A stretch of DNA of 64,000 bases from Nautilus pompilius. Taxonomy: Eukaryota; Mollusca; Cephalopoda; Nautilida; Nautilidae. The stretch spans positions 434,001 to 498,000 of the forward strand of contig JACATO010000999.1 of the NCBI GenBank assembly GCA_018389105.1. Direction: 5' to 3'. Below the pieces are notes generated by a model. The model was not told the origin of the DNA and ran no database searches. It saw only the letters and a list, made by a program, of their open reading frames with translations. Positions 49,001-59,703 of this stretch are shown here, in pieces. The translations under genes and the position numbers were made by a program. Each line of letters starts with the position of its first letter. The stretch's first letter is position 1.

Positions 49001-50648
49001 AGTAGAGTGCAGACTGGTCAATTGGTGGACAGTAATGACTCTTGAATCCTTCTCTTCTCGTTTTTTTTTTCGTGAAAGCAACTGCCCAGCCGGAACCCTT
49101 CTTTGCGCGGACGCCAGGCCGGAGTATGCCCTTAACAAATGCTGCGGTTTCCTGCCAGTGTCCCTGTTGTCAGAACGGACTCCGTTAGCGATATCTGAGA
49201 GATCTATTACAAACAGGAATAAACTTGACCTCTGATATTCATAAACAGAAGTATGGATGCTTGGATAAATAAGCTCCAATATGAGTAGGTTCATAAAATT
49301 TCGCGAATATTCATAAGTTCGAGCGTGAAATTGTATGAGCCTACAGTGGCTGACAAAACAAGTAGGCTCGTAAATATGGACGTTGCTTCACCTTCTAGGC
49401 ATGTAAAAGAAAAAGGCGAATTAACATCCGCAAGTTCTTCGGAAGTTCAACGAGCCAGTCTTGGAGCCGCGGGCCCCGACGGTGTTGTCGATAAGCAAGC
49501 TCCAAGTATCCTTTTTTTTTTTTTTCAGCTCTTCGTCGATACACCTGGACGCATTCAGCCTCAAAGGATTCACCTGGATCTCCGCGATTCCCCTCTCGCG
49601 CGCTTCGAATTGTCGTTGTATCCCTACGTTCAAGTGAGTCGGCGAGAAGACGATGCTATGGATGCTGCGCTCCATCCGTTCGGGGCGACGGCTGAAACAA
49701 TTCCAAGATTCGCGCCCGCAGACTTTCATCTTGGTTTTCAGCCAGATGCGCTGCTCCAAGACTCTTGGCTGAAGCCGACCGATTGAAAAAGCTCGCACTT
49801 TTTGGTGCCAAAGTCGGTGTGTGTGGCTAGTTGTTGCAGGTAGCTATAAGATGTTCTATAACCCCCTGTCGATGCTCTGAAAAGACTTACATTGACTCAG
49901 CTTTATTCTCGACACCAATTTCCAGTGGAAATCTGCGATCAACATAAAGAGTTTTTAACTGGTTCACATCACAATCCACCGTCGCGGTCCTAGCCGCCCT
50001 CTCTGCCGACAAACGCACACGGCGAGTCGAGCAGCGGGTCTGACTCAACTCAGGTGTGGGCAGAGTTCTCCAGTCGATGACGCCCGAGGTCGACAATGAC
50101 ATCTCACCGCGCTGTCAGCTGACGGGACCACGTGACTAGTTCCGCCGGACTATCTGGGCCGCCAAGCTAACTAGTTTAGCCCACGCAAATATCTCGTGAA
50201 AGTGGACTTCATCTTGCGATTTACTAAAGACCCCGTTCAGCCTGCAATAAATCCCGGGACCCAGCGAACTTCAGTTTTGAAAATAAAATTAAATAATTGG
50301 ATATGCACGTAATGTAAAGAATGCCACACAGTCGTACTATTGGGGATTGTAAATGTTTTTCGCGTCATGGGATATTTCCGTTGACCCCATAACCAACCGG
50401 TAAATTACTTTAGGTTGCTTTTTTTGTCGTCCATTTTCTCCAGCTCGTGCTGGGCTTTTTTAGAATATCACCAAAAACACAGATTAAAATTATTTCAAAT
50501 TTCTTAACTGATGCAACTTCATTCCCGGCTGTTTTATTCTTGATTGAAGTCTTTTGAAGTGAGACTCTTTTCTTGTTTAACAACGGCAACCTTGTTAAAA
50601 AAATATGACATTTCCAGGGCAAAATATTTCAAACGTACACATACATTT
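46067..50648. other. No gene recognised; unassigned sequence
   Basis: No convincing coding region. A 153-codon + frame (49,325-49,786) and its antisense 125-codon frame show no known domain. An open stretch near 47,490-47,640 weakly recalls non-LTR retrotransposon linker sequence (see rejected items). Confidence 0.4.
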
Positions 50649-50861
50649 ATCTCTCTCTTCTCTCTCTTTTTCATCTCTCCTCTCTCTCTCTCTTCTCTTC
50701 TCTCTCTCTTCTCTCTCTCTTACTCTGTCTCTCTCTTACTCTGTCTGTCTCTCTCTCTCTCTTTCTTCATCTCTCTCTTCTCTCTCTCTTACTCTGTCTG
50801 TCTCTCTCTCCTCTCTCTTTCTTCATCTCTCTCCCTCTTCATCTCTCTCTCTCTCTCTCTG
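50649..50861. repeat. CT-rich microsatellite with CTGT and TTCATCTC variants
   Basis: About 210 bp of interrupted CT repeat. Segments with CTTACTCTGTCTGTCTCTCT and TTTCTTCATCTCTC recur about 60 bp apart, so the tract also has a longer-range repeat unit. Confidence 0.93.
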
Positions 50862-51719
50862 CAGCAGAACCTCCTCAGAAGTTGAATAACAGAGAAGTAA
50901 TCGAAAACCCCGAACACAACAATGATTACCTAATGAACATTATAGCTATATTAAGTGAAGACAGAATAACGCTTTAGATCGCTCTAAGTCATGAGTTTCA
51001 ATAGAAGTACGTTGTTATAAGCTGTTTGTTGTGACTAACTTCAGTTCCCTTTGACCTTACTGATAATCGTCCTGCTTGGAAAAGCAAAAGAAAATCGTAA
51101 AAATATATACATGAGTCATCGTCAAAAGCCCAGCACTTCTCAAATGACTGAATAATGAAAACAGAGTGAATTTCCATAAGTGGGCGGTAAAATTTCACCA
51201 GTTTTCAGAAAAATGTTAAAAAAGGGGCATTTTTATTGAAAATCCTGTTTGTTCACCTTTAATTTCTCTACGAGAGCGTACGTACGCGGACGCGGACACT
51301 TAACCGGATCGACTCGTCGTCTGTTGAGCTCTGTAGCCTGGAGTCAAGACGACGGTTTTAGAAATGTTTATCATTGTTGAGAAATTCAGATTGCAGTTTT
51401 TTTCTCTGTGATTTTATTAAAAACTTTAGATGATGTTTAGATGTGAAATTAGTGTTAATAGTAGGTAGTAACAGTAAGCAAGTAGCAGATAGTGGTGAGA
51501 GATAATAGTACGTAGTATTCATTAATATTTGTAGTATGTAGCAATGGATCAGGACAGGTAGTAGTAGATTAGTAGTAACTAGTGGAATGTGGTTATCGGT
51601 GGTGGCTATAGTGCGCGGTGGCTCCGAATGCCAGCCCAAACCGTCAGGCTAAACTCCAGGAACCAGAACTGGCCAGAGCTGCTCACGTGACGGCCATGCT
51701 GTCGGCGGAATGTTAGTTA
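50862..51719. other. No gene; TAG-rich patch
   Basis: Contains a degenerate run rich in TAGTA and AGTAG words (about 51,450-51,600). No coding block recognised. It abuts the 3' end of the retrotransposon relic that follows. Confidence 0.45.
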
Positions 51720-53010
51720 AGTTAGGGGTACCAATCGATTTCCTGCAGTCGTTGGTTCAGATCATTGTGCCAGTGATCACCGGAATAAGAGGGTTCTCAG
51801 TTCGACAGCTACCCGACCACAGTTTCCGATCTTTCCCGCTGTCTCCCCCAATATCAGTTATCTGCACTTTCCTTCCGTCCCGTCGGTTGGTGGGGAGAGT
51901 GTTTCTCGTTCTACGATTTGCTCTGGTGTGTTCCTTGCCAGTATAGCTCTTCTCTTTTACCACACACCGGTGGACATATCTGGAGAAGTTGCTATGACGG
52001 TCGTGCAGACAGTTGCTTTTTTGGCCAAGGCTTCGCACCCCGCTAAAAGATTTTCGACGGCTGCCAGGTGCTTATGTCAGATTTTGCAGTTGGACTAATT
52101 CTTCTTCCAAAGATGGCTGACGTAGTACTGAGTGGGAAGAGATGACATGATCCTGTTTTTGTATTTGTATCTGCAGTTTTTTCTTGGATTTATTTCTCAA
52201 GTTGGAGTAGATTGTTACTCTGTTTGCATCTTCCTCAGTGGATAGATATCCTTTACCTCTTCCTTCTTTGTGTTAGTAGTGCAGCCTGTCTGTGCCGGCT
52301 TCTTTGTCGTTTATCTTGCACCTATTGAGCTTTTTCTTCTTCTGTACTTGTCTAGTACCTGTTTTTTGTTGCTTTGTTCTAGTTAACTACGTCATTAACA
52401 AAGCTATTGATGGAAGCGATCTTGTTCTTTACGTAGGGTTCTGTTTATGGACCGGGTCTTCTTCAATATCTATTTCTATATTTTGATGAATTGTTCTTTC
52501 ATCTCGTTGTTGTATGTCTCCACTCTTGTCAGTGCCTAGATACACGTACGTGCCATCTTTTTGTAGGCCCCGCATGATGTCGTCTTTCCTGAGTCTGGTA
52601 TCTGACGATAACACTTGGTGCTGTGCCCTTTGATTGTCATTTTTGTGCACTCATCCGCACCAAACTGCATTCCAGTGTTTTCGCTAAACAGATGTACTGT
52701 ACGAAGTAGACTCTTCAGCTCACCATCATCTTGGCAAATAAGTTGAAGTCACCCATGTAAAGGCGGTGGCTTATCAGATTCCTCTCTTCTAGTTCCACTT
52801 CTTTTCCAGATTCTTTCAGATCAACCAACACTCGTTGGATTGAGCGAGAGCCAGAACAAGAGAAGGAATAGGCTGTCGCCTTAGAATATTCCTCGTGTGA
52901 TGCTCTTGTTACCAGTCGGCACGTTTTCGTTCCCATGCGTTCGATTAAATATTGGGCATCAGTATTTTAACATCTTTGACAAACGGCGGTAAGACATTCG
53001 GGTGTCGCGC
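51720..53010 (-). pseudogene. Decayed non-LTR retrotransposon, RT plus RLE-like C-terminus
   Basis: Read on the minus strand from 53,010 down, this is the 3' part of a non-LTR retrotransposon ORF. Reverse transcriptase: RGIF-stop-GDSLF (52,895 downwards; consensus RGIFQGDSLSP, with Gln replaced by a stop), then EERNLISHRLYMGDFNLFAK, whose YMGD (52,759-52,748) is the polymerase YxDD box with the first Asp changed to Gly. LLRTVHLFSENTGMQFGADE, CTKMTIKG and GLQKDGTYVYLGTDKSGDIQ complete the thumb-side motifs. Downstream, LLAGCEALAKK (52,050-52,021) fits the zinc-knuckle region, and TGKEHTRANRRT, KVQITDI and PLIPVITGTMI fit the restriction-like endonuclease (RLE) domain of R2-type elements, whose usual ANRPD is degraded. 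Stops, frameshifts and the lost catalytic Asp show it is dead. The 5' part is absent. It lies head-to-head with the MARCHF5-like gene, about 200 bp away. Confidence 0.78.
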
Positions 53011-53135
53011 CATGAGATAGGCTTTTGTCAGGGGCTTATGAGGTCATATACAGTGAAATCTTTTCAAATAAATAGATAGAATTTTTATATACATATTATA
53101 ATCAGGAATGTCATTGTGATACAATGTCATGATAG

Positions 53136-53143
53136 TGACGTCA
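53136..53143. promoter_or_regulatory. TGACGTCA 68 bp upstream of the MARCHF5-like start
   Basis: Perfect ATF/CREB palindrome between the retrotransposon relic and the MARCHF5-like coding sequence, 68 bp from the end of the motif to the start codon. Position and orientation-independence fit a proximal promoter element. Regulation by CREB/ATF factors is inference from the motif only. Confidence 0.5.
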
Positions 53144-53210
53144 TATTTAGAATTATAATTTCTAGATTAGCTTTCTTTTCTAACGTTGTCTTTTTAATCG
53201 CTCCATAATT

Positions 53211-53816
53211 ATGTATGCCAGTTTTATGGGGAAAGGAATGATGGACTTAAGGACAAAAGATAAATTCTCTGCGAGTAATGAAAAGACGGAGCGGACGCGA
53301 AAAATCCCGGAATTTTACGATCCAGAAGCCAGGCAGAAGTCCATGACAGACAGCGAGGAGCGGCTTTGCTGGATCTGCTTTGAGTGCGGTACGGACGCCA
53401 CCGCCCATAGATGGACCACACCCTGCCGCTGTAAAGGCTCCATACAGTGGGTCCACAACGGCTGCCTGCTGCAGTGGGTTGACCAGAGGCGGCGGGAGAC
53501 GGAGCCGTCCGAGGCAGTCGAGTGTCAGATCTGCAGGACAAAGTACGTGGTGGTCTACGGCGAATGCAGCCCCCTTTTCCGCTTCGTCCACGCTGTCCGA
53601 AACCTCGCGTACAGATTCCCTTTCAAGTTCACGCTCACCAGTCTCATCGCCTACAACATCATCTTCGGCTTTTTGCGGTCGAGTTTCCACAGGGGAGTGA
53701 TGGCCAGCGTCGCGTCTATGGCCACCAAGGAGCTGCTGGAGGCGTGCTACAGGCGCCAGGTCCACCTGCACCGAAACAGCCGGACCGTGAAGGACTACCA
53801 GGAACCCGCCGCGTGA
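53211..53816 (+). CDS. MARCHF5-like RING-CH E3 ubiquitin ligase, short form
   Basis: Predicted 201-residue protein with a complete RING-CH (RINGv) domain, the E2-binding module of membrane-associated MARCH E3 ligases. Ligands C53, C56, C72, C74, H82, C85, C105 and C108 give the C4HC3 pattern, with family signatures CWICF, PCRCKGS and WVHNGCLLQWVDQ. The C-terminus (about 140-201: a hydrophobic segment, then GVMASVASMATKELLEACYRRQ and the tail VKDYQE) resembles the end of MARCHF5, the mitochondrial outer-membrane ligase. MARCHF5 has about 278 residues and four membrane segments, whereas here at most one weak one (about 140-156) remains. An in-frame TAA at 53,181 makes the frame 5'-complete. ATG 53,211 is chosen as the first start, and M11 (53,241) has a better Kozak context. 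The frame is uninterrupted, intronless and GC-rich at third positions, unlike its AT-rich flanks. It could be a retrogene, a lineage-specific paralogue, or the terminal exon of a longer gene. Confidence 0.8.
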   Translation: MYASFMGKGMMDLRTKDKFSASNEKTERTRKIPEFYDPEARQKSMTDSEERLCWICFECGTDATAHRWTTPCRCKGSIQWVHNGCLLQWVDQRRRETEPSEAVECQICRTKYVVVYGECSPLFRFVHAVRNLAYRFPFKFTLTSLIAYNIIFGFLRSSFHRGVMASVASMATKELLEACYRRQVHLHRNSRTVKDYQEPAA

Positions 53817-53901
53817 TGCGCCGAAGATGAACCGGCCGGGCCACAATGACCCCTGTTGTTTCTGTTAACAAAGAAGTTATGATTCAGCTATTTAAAAAAA
53901 T

Positions 53902-53907
53902 AATAAA
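53902..53907 (+). terminator. Polyadenylation signal AATAAA
   Basis: Canonical AATAAA 85 bases after the stop codon of the MARCHF5-like gene. It would give a short 3' untranslated region. Transcript ends are not visible in sequence alone. Confidence 0.5.
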
Positions 53908-56900
53908 ACGCCCGAGTTTCGGCCGCAAGTCTTAGCACCGATTTAGGTTGTTTTTCTTTAAAGGGTGAACACACACATTTTATACCAGACCCCGAAGGAA
54001 GTCGTGTGTCCGTCAAAGACAATTTTCCAAACTGATTTACGCTATCACCATCGCTGAGCAGCGTCGAGAATCCGTCATCCTTTCCTTCACCATACCAACC
54101 TCTTGGACTCTCCGTGTTCGCTGTTGGCCAGGGGGCGGGGTCGTCGGCACGGAAGTGCTATTACTTCCTGTTTGAAGACGTACTTCGAAATTCGAGAAAG
54201 TCTATAGCGTTTCCGAGTAGTTGTGCGGGACGGGTTCCTTTCAGTACCAGGAAATCCTTGTTAAAGAAGCCACACTCCTAAAAACGTTTTCAGTCCCCCC
54301 ACTTCCTTTTTATTTTCCAACACTTGTAGTTTTGAACAAATGTAACGGCAGCAAAGGTCAAGGGTCACTGAGAACAATGTTCACGACGTTTGGTCTGGTG
54401 TAGGTACAAGATGGCCACTCAACAGTGATCGGTGATTTATTCCACTCATTAACTATTCCGTTAATAAATATAAACGCGATTTCTAACCGGTTTGGAGTCT
54501 TAGATGTAATTATAACCACTAGTAGTAGTAGCTGTAGATAGCGAAAATAGCGTGGCCCTCTTTTCACACTTAAAACCCTTAACTGCTTTTGACCCCCCCT
54601 ATTAAGTTTCTTCTTAAGCGTCTAAAATTGAAACTTGGTAGATCGAATTTTTTCTTTTTTCATTCTGCGAATTTCAAATGATTGATTATGTATATATATA
54701 TATATTTAAAAAAATGGAATAAAAATAAGTCAACGCTGATTATCGTAAAGTTAAAACTGCCAAAAATTCAACTTTAATAGGTGCTAACAACGGATTCAAT
54801 CTGATACAACATGAAATTCATTCAACTAGGAGAAAGAAGTCCGGCTTGCTTTCGTGTGGACACCGTCTTCAAGTATAAGTTTACGAGCACTTCTGTGTTT
54901 CTCATCTCAGGCCCTCGAAGGACGCTGTACGATTGAAATCGGAACTCGTCCAGTATATTCTGATCACGTGCTTGTCACTGTGTCCAACATACGACCCTGT
55001 TGACATAGAAAGGCCAGAAAATAGGATGCGCCTTATTAAAGGAACACTGTAGTCAGTTATATTACAACTATTTACGACTTGGTTTAAACGCCAAAATTAC
55101 TAAACACAAATGCCTATACCAATTAGTTAATTATTTATTTTCATTTTCAAAACTTTAACCACGCCACCTGGTGGGTTTATTTTTAATAGCACTTTTGAAG
55201 TGAAATGGGTCAGAGTCCATGCAAACATCTTACAGCCCAAAACCGTACACAACTATGACGTATAACTAAGCGTCATACCCAGAGACAACTATGCTCAACT
55301 ATGGCGCCGGCTCTACGGCAGCACTGATACACACTTGAAAAGCAGCGGAAATTTTTCAATTTACAGAAATCACTTTGACATGAATCTAGGCAACTTTTAG
55401 GTGTGTAGTTTATCAGCGGCCGGCAGCGATACTCTTAGTTCACGTATGATCAACTTTGGGCCTCATTCGCTCTTTTATTAAATGTCATGTGAAGAGTTCA
55501 CAGTTATCATTTTAAGAGGATATCATTATATAAACAGAATTATTATTATTTTTTAAATATATAGCAAAAACCTCTGGACAATTTGCGATAAGATTTAAGA
55601 CCTCCCAAGGTATAGCTTCTTCTTTTAATATTAGTGCGGACTTCTTCCTTCCGGGTCACACCCCTGTATAGCTAGAAAGATCGCTAAAATAGCCTTTCCG
55701 GGTTCTGGGCGCGACATGAAACTGCACCTCGCTCTCTACTTACACCCTCGCACTGCCAGAACCGGCGTCGTCGCATACGACCCAGCATCCATGAACAAGA
55801 AAACCCAGGTGTAGGATAAGAGTAGCTGAAATATTTCACCGATATCAGTACTTAATCTGTTTAAACGTGCGACCATAAGAAACAAGCAAGCATAATTATT
55901 CTTATATAAACTGTTGGTGCCTGAAAAGTCTGTTGTTGCTAGGGGGGGGGGAGAAAGAGGGGTTACTACCAGACATTATTTCGTCGGATAACATAGCGGC
56001 CCTGTCGACTGGGCGGTTACCAGTGTAGAACAACCATTTACCACTTAGTTTAGAGAAAACAAGAAGAAACAAGTTCCATCTGAAATTTTAAAAATTATTC
56101 TTTATAGGAAACACCCTACTCTCGATGCAAAAAAAAATATCTAGAAACCAACATCTGATTTATTCGAATACTCCACGGAGCATTTTTTTGTTTAATACGA
56201 AACAAGAGGAAAATCCCTTTCAAGTACATCCTGGAGTTCTGCTATATAAAGAACAATGGCTGCTCTTCGTAGTAATTGCTCATTGCTGAATAAAGCGGGC
56301 AGTAGTTTCATCTTCCAGGTTGGTCATTTTCTTTTACATGTGTTTATATATGCATTTACAGGTATCATAACCTCTGTCATTAGCATAGGTTTTCATTCTC
56401 GCCACGCTTCTTTTACTGCCATTGTGAAATATTAAAAAAAATCCGTTAAAGAGTTATTATCGTTTTGCTCGACTCTTGGTTATGATCGGCCGATTTTTGG
56501 AATATTTTGTAATTTTCGCCCTATTTTCTACTCTTTTTTTTTTAAAAAAAAGTACCGTTTAAAAGACTTTTATGTTTCCAAAATCGAAAGCCAGATTTTT
56601 GGCACATTTCCCTTTAATATATGTATGTTCGGCCTCAATCACTGTCTTCACGGATCATTTATTATAACCGATCCCTACAAAATTAATAATAAAACAAATC
56701 GTGATAATATTTGTCATGCGCTGCTACGAATTAGACTCTTAAACAAAGCAGAATTTTTAAATATTTCCACTCTTTGCTTCATGGAGACTCAGGGTTACGG
56801 CCACGGAACTGCTATGGTTTTGCGCGATTTCCAAACCATGGGTCGAAAAGAGATGGGATGGGGATCGCGAGGCAGCAGGAATCAGGGTTGTTTTCAAAAA

Positions 56901-59340
56901 AACTCCGGCTGTTCCCACCCTGGCGATGTATTACCCGACAACCTCGAGGTGTAGCTATCCCGTGTCAAAGAATGCAGGACCAGAGTTGTTTACCTCGATC
57001 GTCGCTTGTTTTATTTTCCATTCCGATGGTGCGTTTCTCCGGATGTCCCCACCACCACCACCACCCCCGTCCAAGCAGGAATCGCGCCTCGGGCTCGCAC
57101 TAGTGTTGCCGAAGGTTGGGAGTCACAAGAATCTGTCACTGAGTATGCGGTCCAGATATCGCGCTTGTAGTTTAAGGTTACGTTCCCCCATCTCTGCGAG
57201 AACGTTAGTTACACGTGAAAGAGCCGCTAGATGGCGGAAAATTTTGGCATTTTCGATAGTTTATTTTCAATGGAGAAATAAGTACGCACGCCGCCACCCA
57301 ACGTTAGAGAGTGTTATTGACCCCTGCATTCACCTGTAATATTACTTTCAAAATCATTTACCCTGCTGATAGGCTTCTTAAATAATTAGCATGGAAGTTG
57401 ATATCTTGTTTCAGTGATCCTTGTATTATAGATTTTTTAAAAAATTTCTGTCAAGGCGCTTACTTAATAATAGTAATAATAACGGACAAACACGAAAACT
57501 TTCGGCTTATAGGCGCACTAGGGAAAAGACTCAATTATTTTATTTACTTTATCTTATAAGAATCTCGCAACAATTATGTCTGTTGTAGCGCGCTGACGTA
57601 TTTTCGTGATTATCGTTCTTGATTCGGCGCGTTCTCAACAAATGTAGATTTCTTTGCCGACCTGCATCTCGTCGCTGAAGAAGAGAGAGAGGGGGGGGGG
57701 AACCATGTGATGGAGATCTGCCAACCTGTGTCGTGGCCCTCAATGACGGTGTCGATAATGCATGATCAGATTATTATCGATTCGGACTGCCGGCGACTCA
57801 GTGGCTACTGGGCTTTGAGAGCTTGAATCTATTTCCGATCGGACCGGCTTGACCTGCCTTCGCAGCATGGCTTCTTTTCCACTGTGTCGTGCGGGTTCTC
57901 TCCCCTGTCGATGTCGGCAGCTGCGCTCTCGTGGCGCAAACCGCGGCACCACGTTCCCGTGCCAGAGGATCTGTAAAGACTGGAAAACAAACAAACATTT
58001 TAAAAAATATATAATATATTAGGACGGGGATACACACACACACACACAGAGTATATAGTTTGCGGACTTCCTCACAGGTTGCTACGAATAACATGGTAAC
58101 CGAAGGTCGTCTGCATGAATGAGTGGCTGAAAGTCTTCCAATTGTTGCTCGAAAACTGCATCTTATACGATTTATATGACAAAACGCCTACCAATAAATT
58201 TATTCTTTGATCACACAAGACATTTTCATCAAAACATTCTTCATTACATTCCATTGGTGAGTCATAAAATATGGCCGCCTATGCGTGTGTGTGCGCGCGA
58301 GCGTATATACAATCTGATATTATTCTTGAAATTTCTAATTTCCGCTCTCCAGGATATAATCCAAACATTATTGACTGTCATTATGAAAATTTCTCAAACT
58401 CTTACTAGAAAGGGCCAGCCCGGACCTTCGATGAATCGAGAGTATTTTAGTCAATTATCTGTAGCTACGATGATTAAATGTTTCAACTTAGTAACACAGG
58501 CAAGTTTATTAAATATTCAAAAGGTCTTCAGCGAGCTGAAAATTAAAGTGCTTTCAGAATATTAAATCATTTACAACAACAACAAAATAAAACATAAATG
58601 GCTTTATGAATAATTAAAAAAAAATTTTTTTTTTCCTGTTTAATTTTTTTACCGGACGCATTGACAAGGAAGGGGAGAGAGCCTCGAGGTGATTAAAACA
58701 ACAACAACAACAACAACAAACACCCGAAATGAGAAGCAAGCAATTTGATTGGCCGACTACTCAAGCAAAACAAGATTGGTGATGGGCCGCCTGACGATAA
58801 TTATTATCTGCTAAGATCTTATAAACTGAACAGTATTTGAAGCCCATAGTTTTTCACGCCATTCACCCTGAGAAGCAGAGTTTGCTGTTGTTCATCCTCA
58901 GAGAAGGGGGGCGTCGTCTGCTTTGCTTAGAAGTCTAACTACGCGTTTATAAGGTAGACTGTCAAATGCTTAGACCCAAGCCAATCAAAGTCGCCTTGAT
59001 CAACGTAATATTAAGTCCAACTGCAATCGATAAATAGACACGCAGGGTTAAGAGAAAGATGTTCGTTAAATAAACTATCACTTTTATTAACATAATTTAC
59101 ATGCATTTCTAATAATAATAATAATTTGGAAAATATAATTACTTTTGTTAACACTTGTTTCAGATAATTTCTCAGCATGCTCAAGTTTGCGTCAAATTTT
59201 ACATTAAAGAAAATGAGGACATTTCTACTTGTAAGAAAAGACATCGGCTCAGTTGCATTCATTACTCTATCTAAGCTGACAATTCAAGTTATTTCCATAC
59301 AGTCCACGAAACTAGCAAAGTTCGTCATTTTTCCGCCCTT
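53908..59340. other. No gene recognised; unassigned sequence
   Basis: Mostly AT-rich with short TA (about 54,690), CA (58,030-58,047) and ACA (58,699-58,722) repeats. Open frames up to 137 codons lack known domains. No further exon of the MARCHF5-like gene was recognised downstream. Confidence 0.45.
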
Positions 59341-59342
59341 CG

Positions 59343-59374
<32 letters not shown>

Positions 59375-59703
59375 GTACTGACGTCATATATCTCTTCTCC
59401 TGTTTCTGCTGACGTCATCTCTGTCTATACTGACATCATCCGCCTCTCTCTCTGTACTGACGTCATATATCTCTTTTCCTATTCTGCTGACGTCATCTCT
59501 GTCTATACTGACATCATCCGCCTCTCTCTCTCTGTACTGACGTCATATATCTCTTTTCCTGTTTCTGCTGACGTCATCTCTGTCTATACTGACATCATCC
59601 GTCTCTCTCTCTCTGTGCTGACGTCATATATCTCTTCTCCTGTTTCTGCTGACGTCATCTCTGTCTATACTGACATCATCCGTCTCTCTCTGTCTCTCTC
59701 TCT
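59341..59703. repeat. TGACGTCA tandem array in CT repeat (80-bp period)
   Basis: Four units of 79-81 bp, each with three palindrome sites separated by CT-rich spacers. Sites start at 59,379, 59,410, 59,431; 59,458, 59,488, 59,509; 59,538, 59,569, 59,590; 59,619, 59,650, 59,671. The first two of every triplet are perfect TGACGTCA (eight copies) and the third is always TGACATCA (four copies). Spacings within units are 30-31 and 21 bp, and between units 27-29 bp. Spacers are also conserved: ATATCTCTT between sites 1 and 2, TCTCTGTCTATAC between 2 and 3. Plain CT tracts flank both ends. The core CTGTACTGACGTCAT links it to the arrays at 11.2 and 30.7 kb. The 257-codon open frame across it is a by-product. 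Confidence 0.93.
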
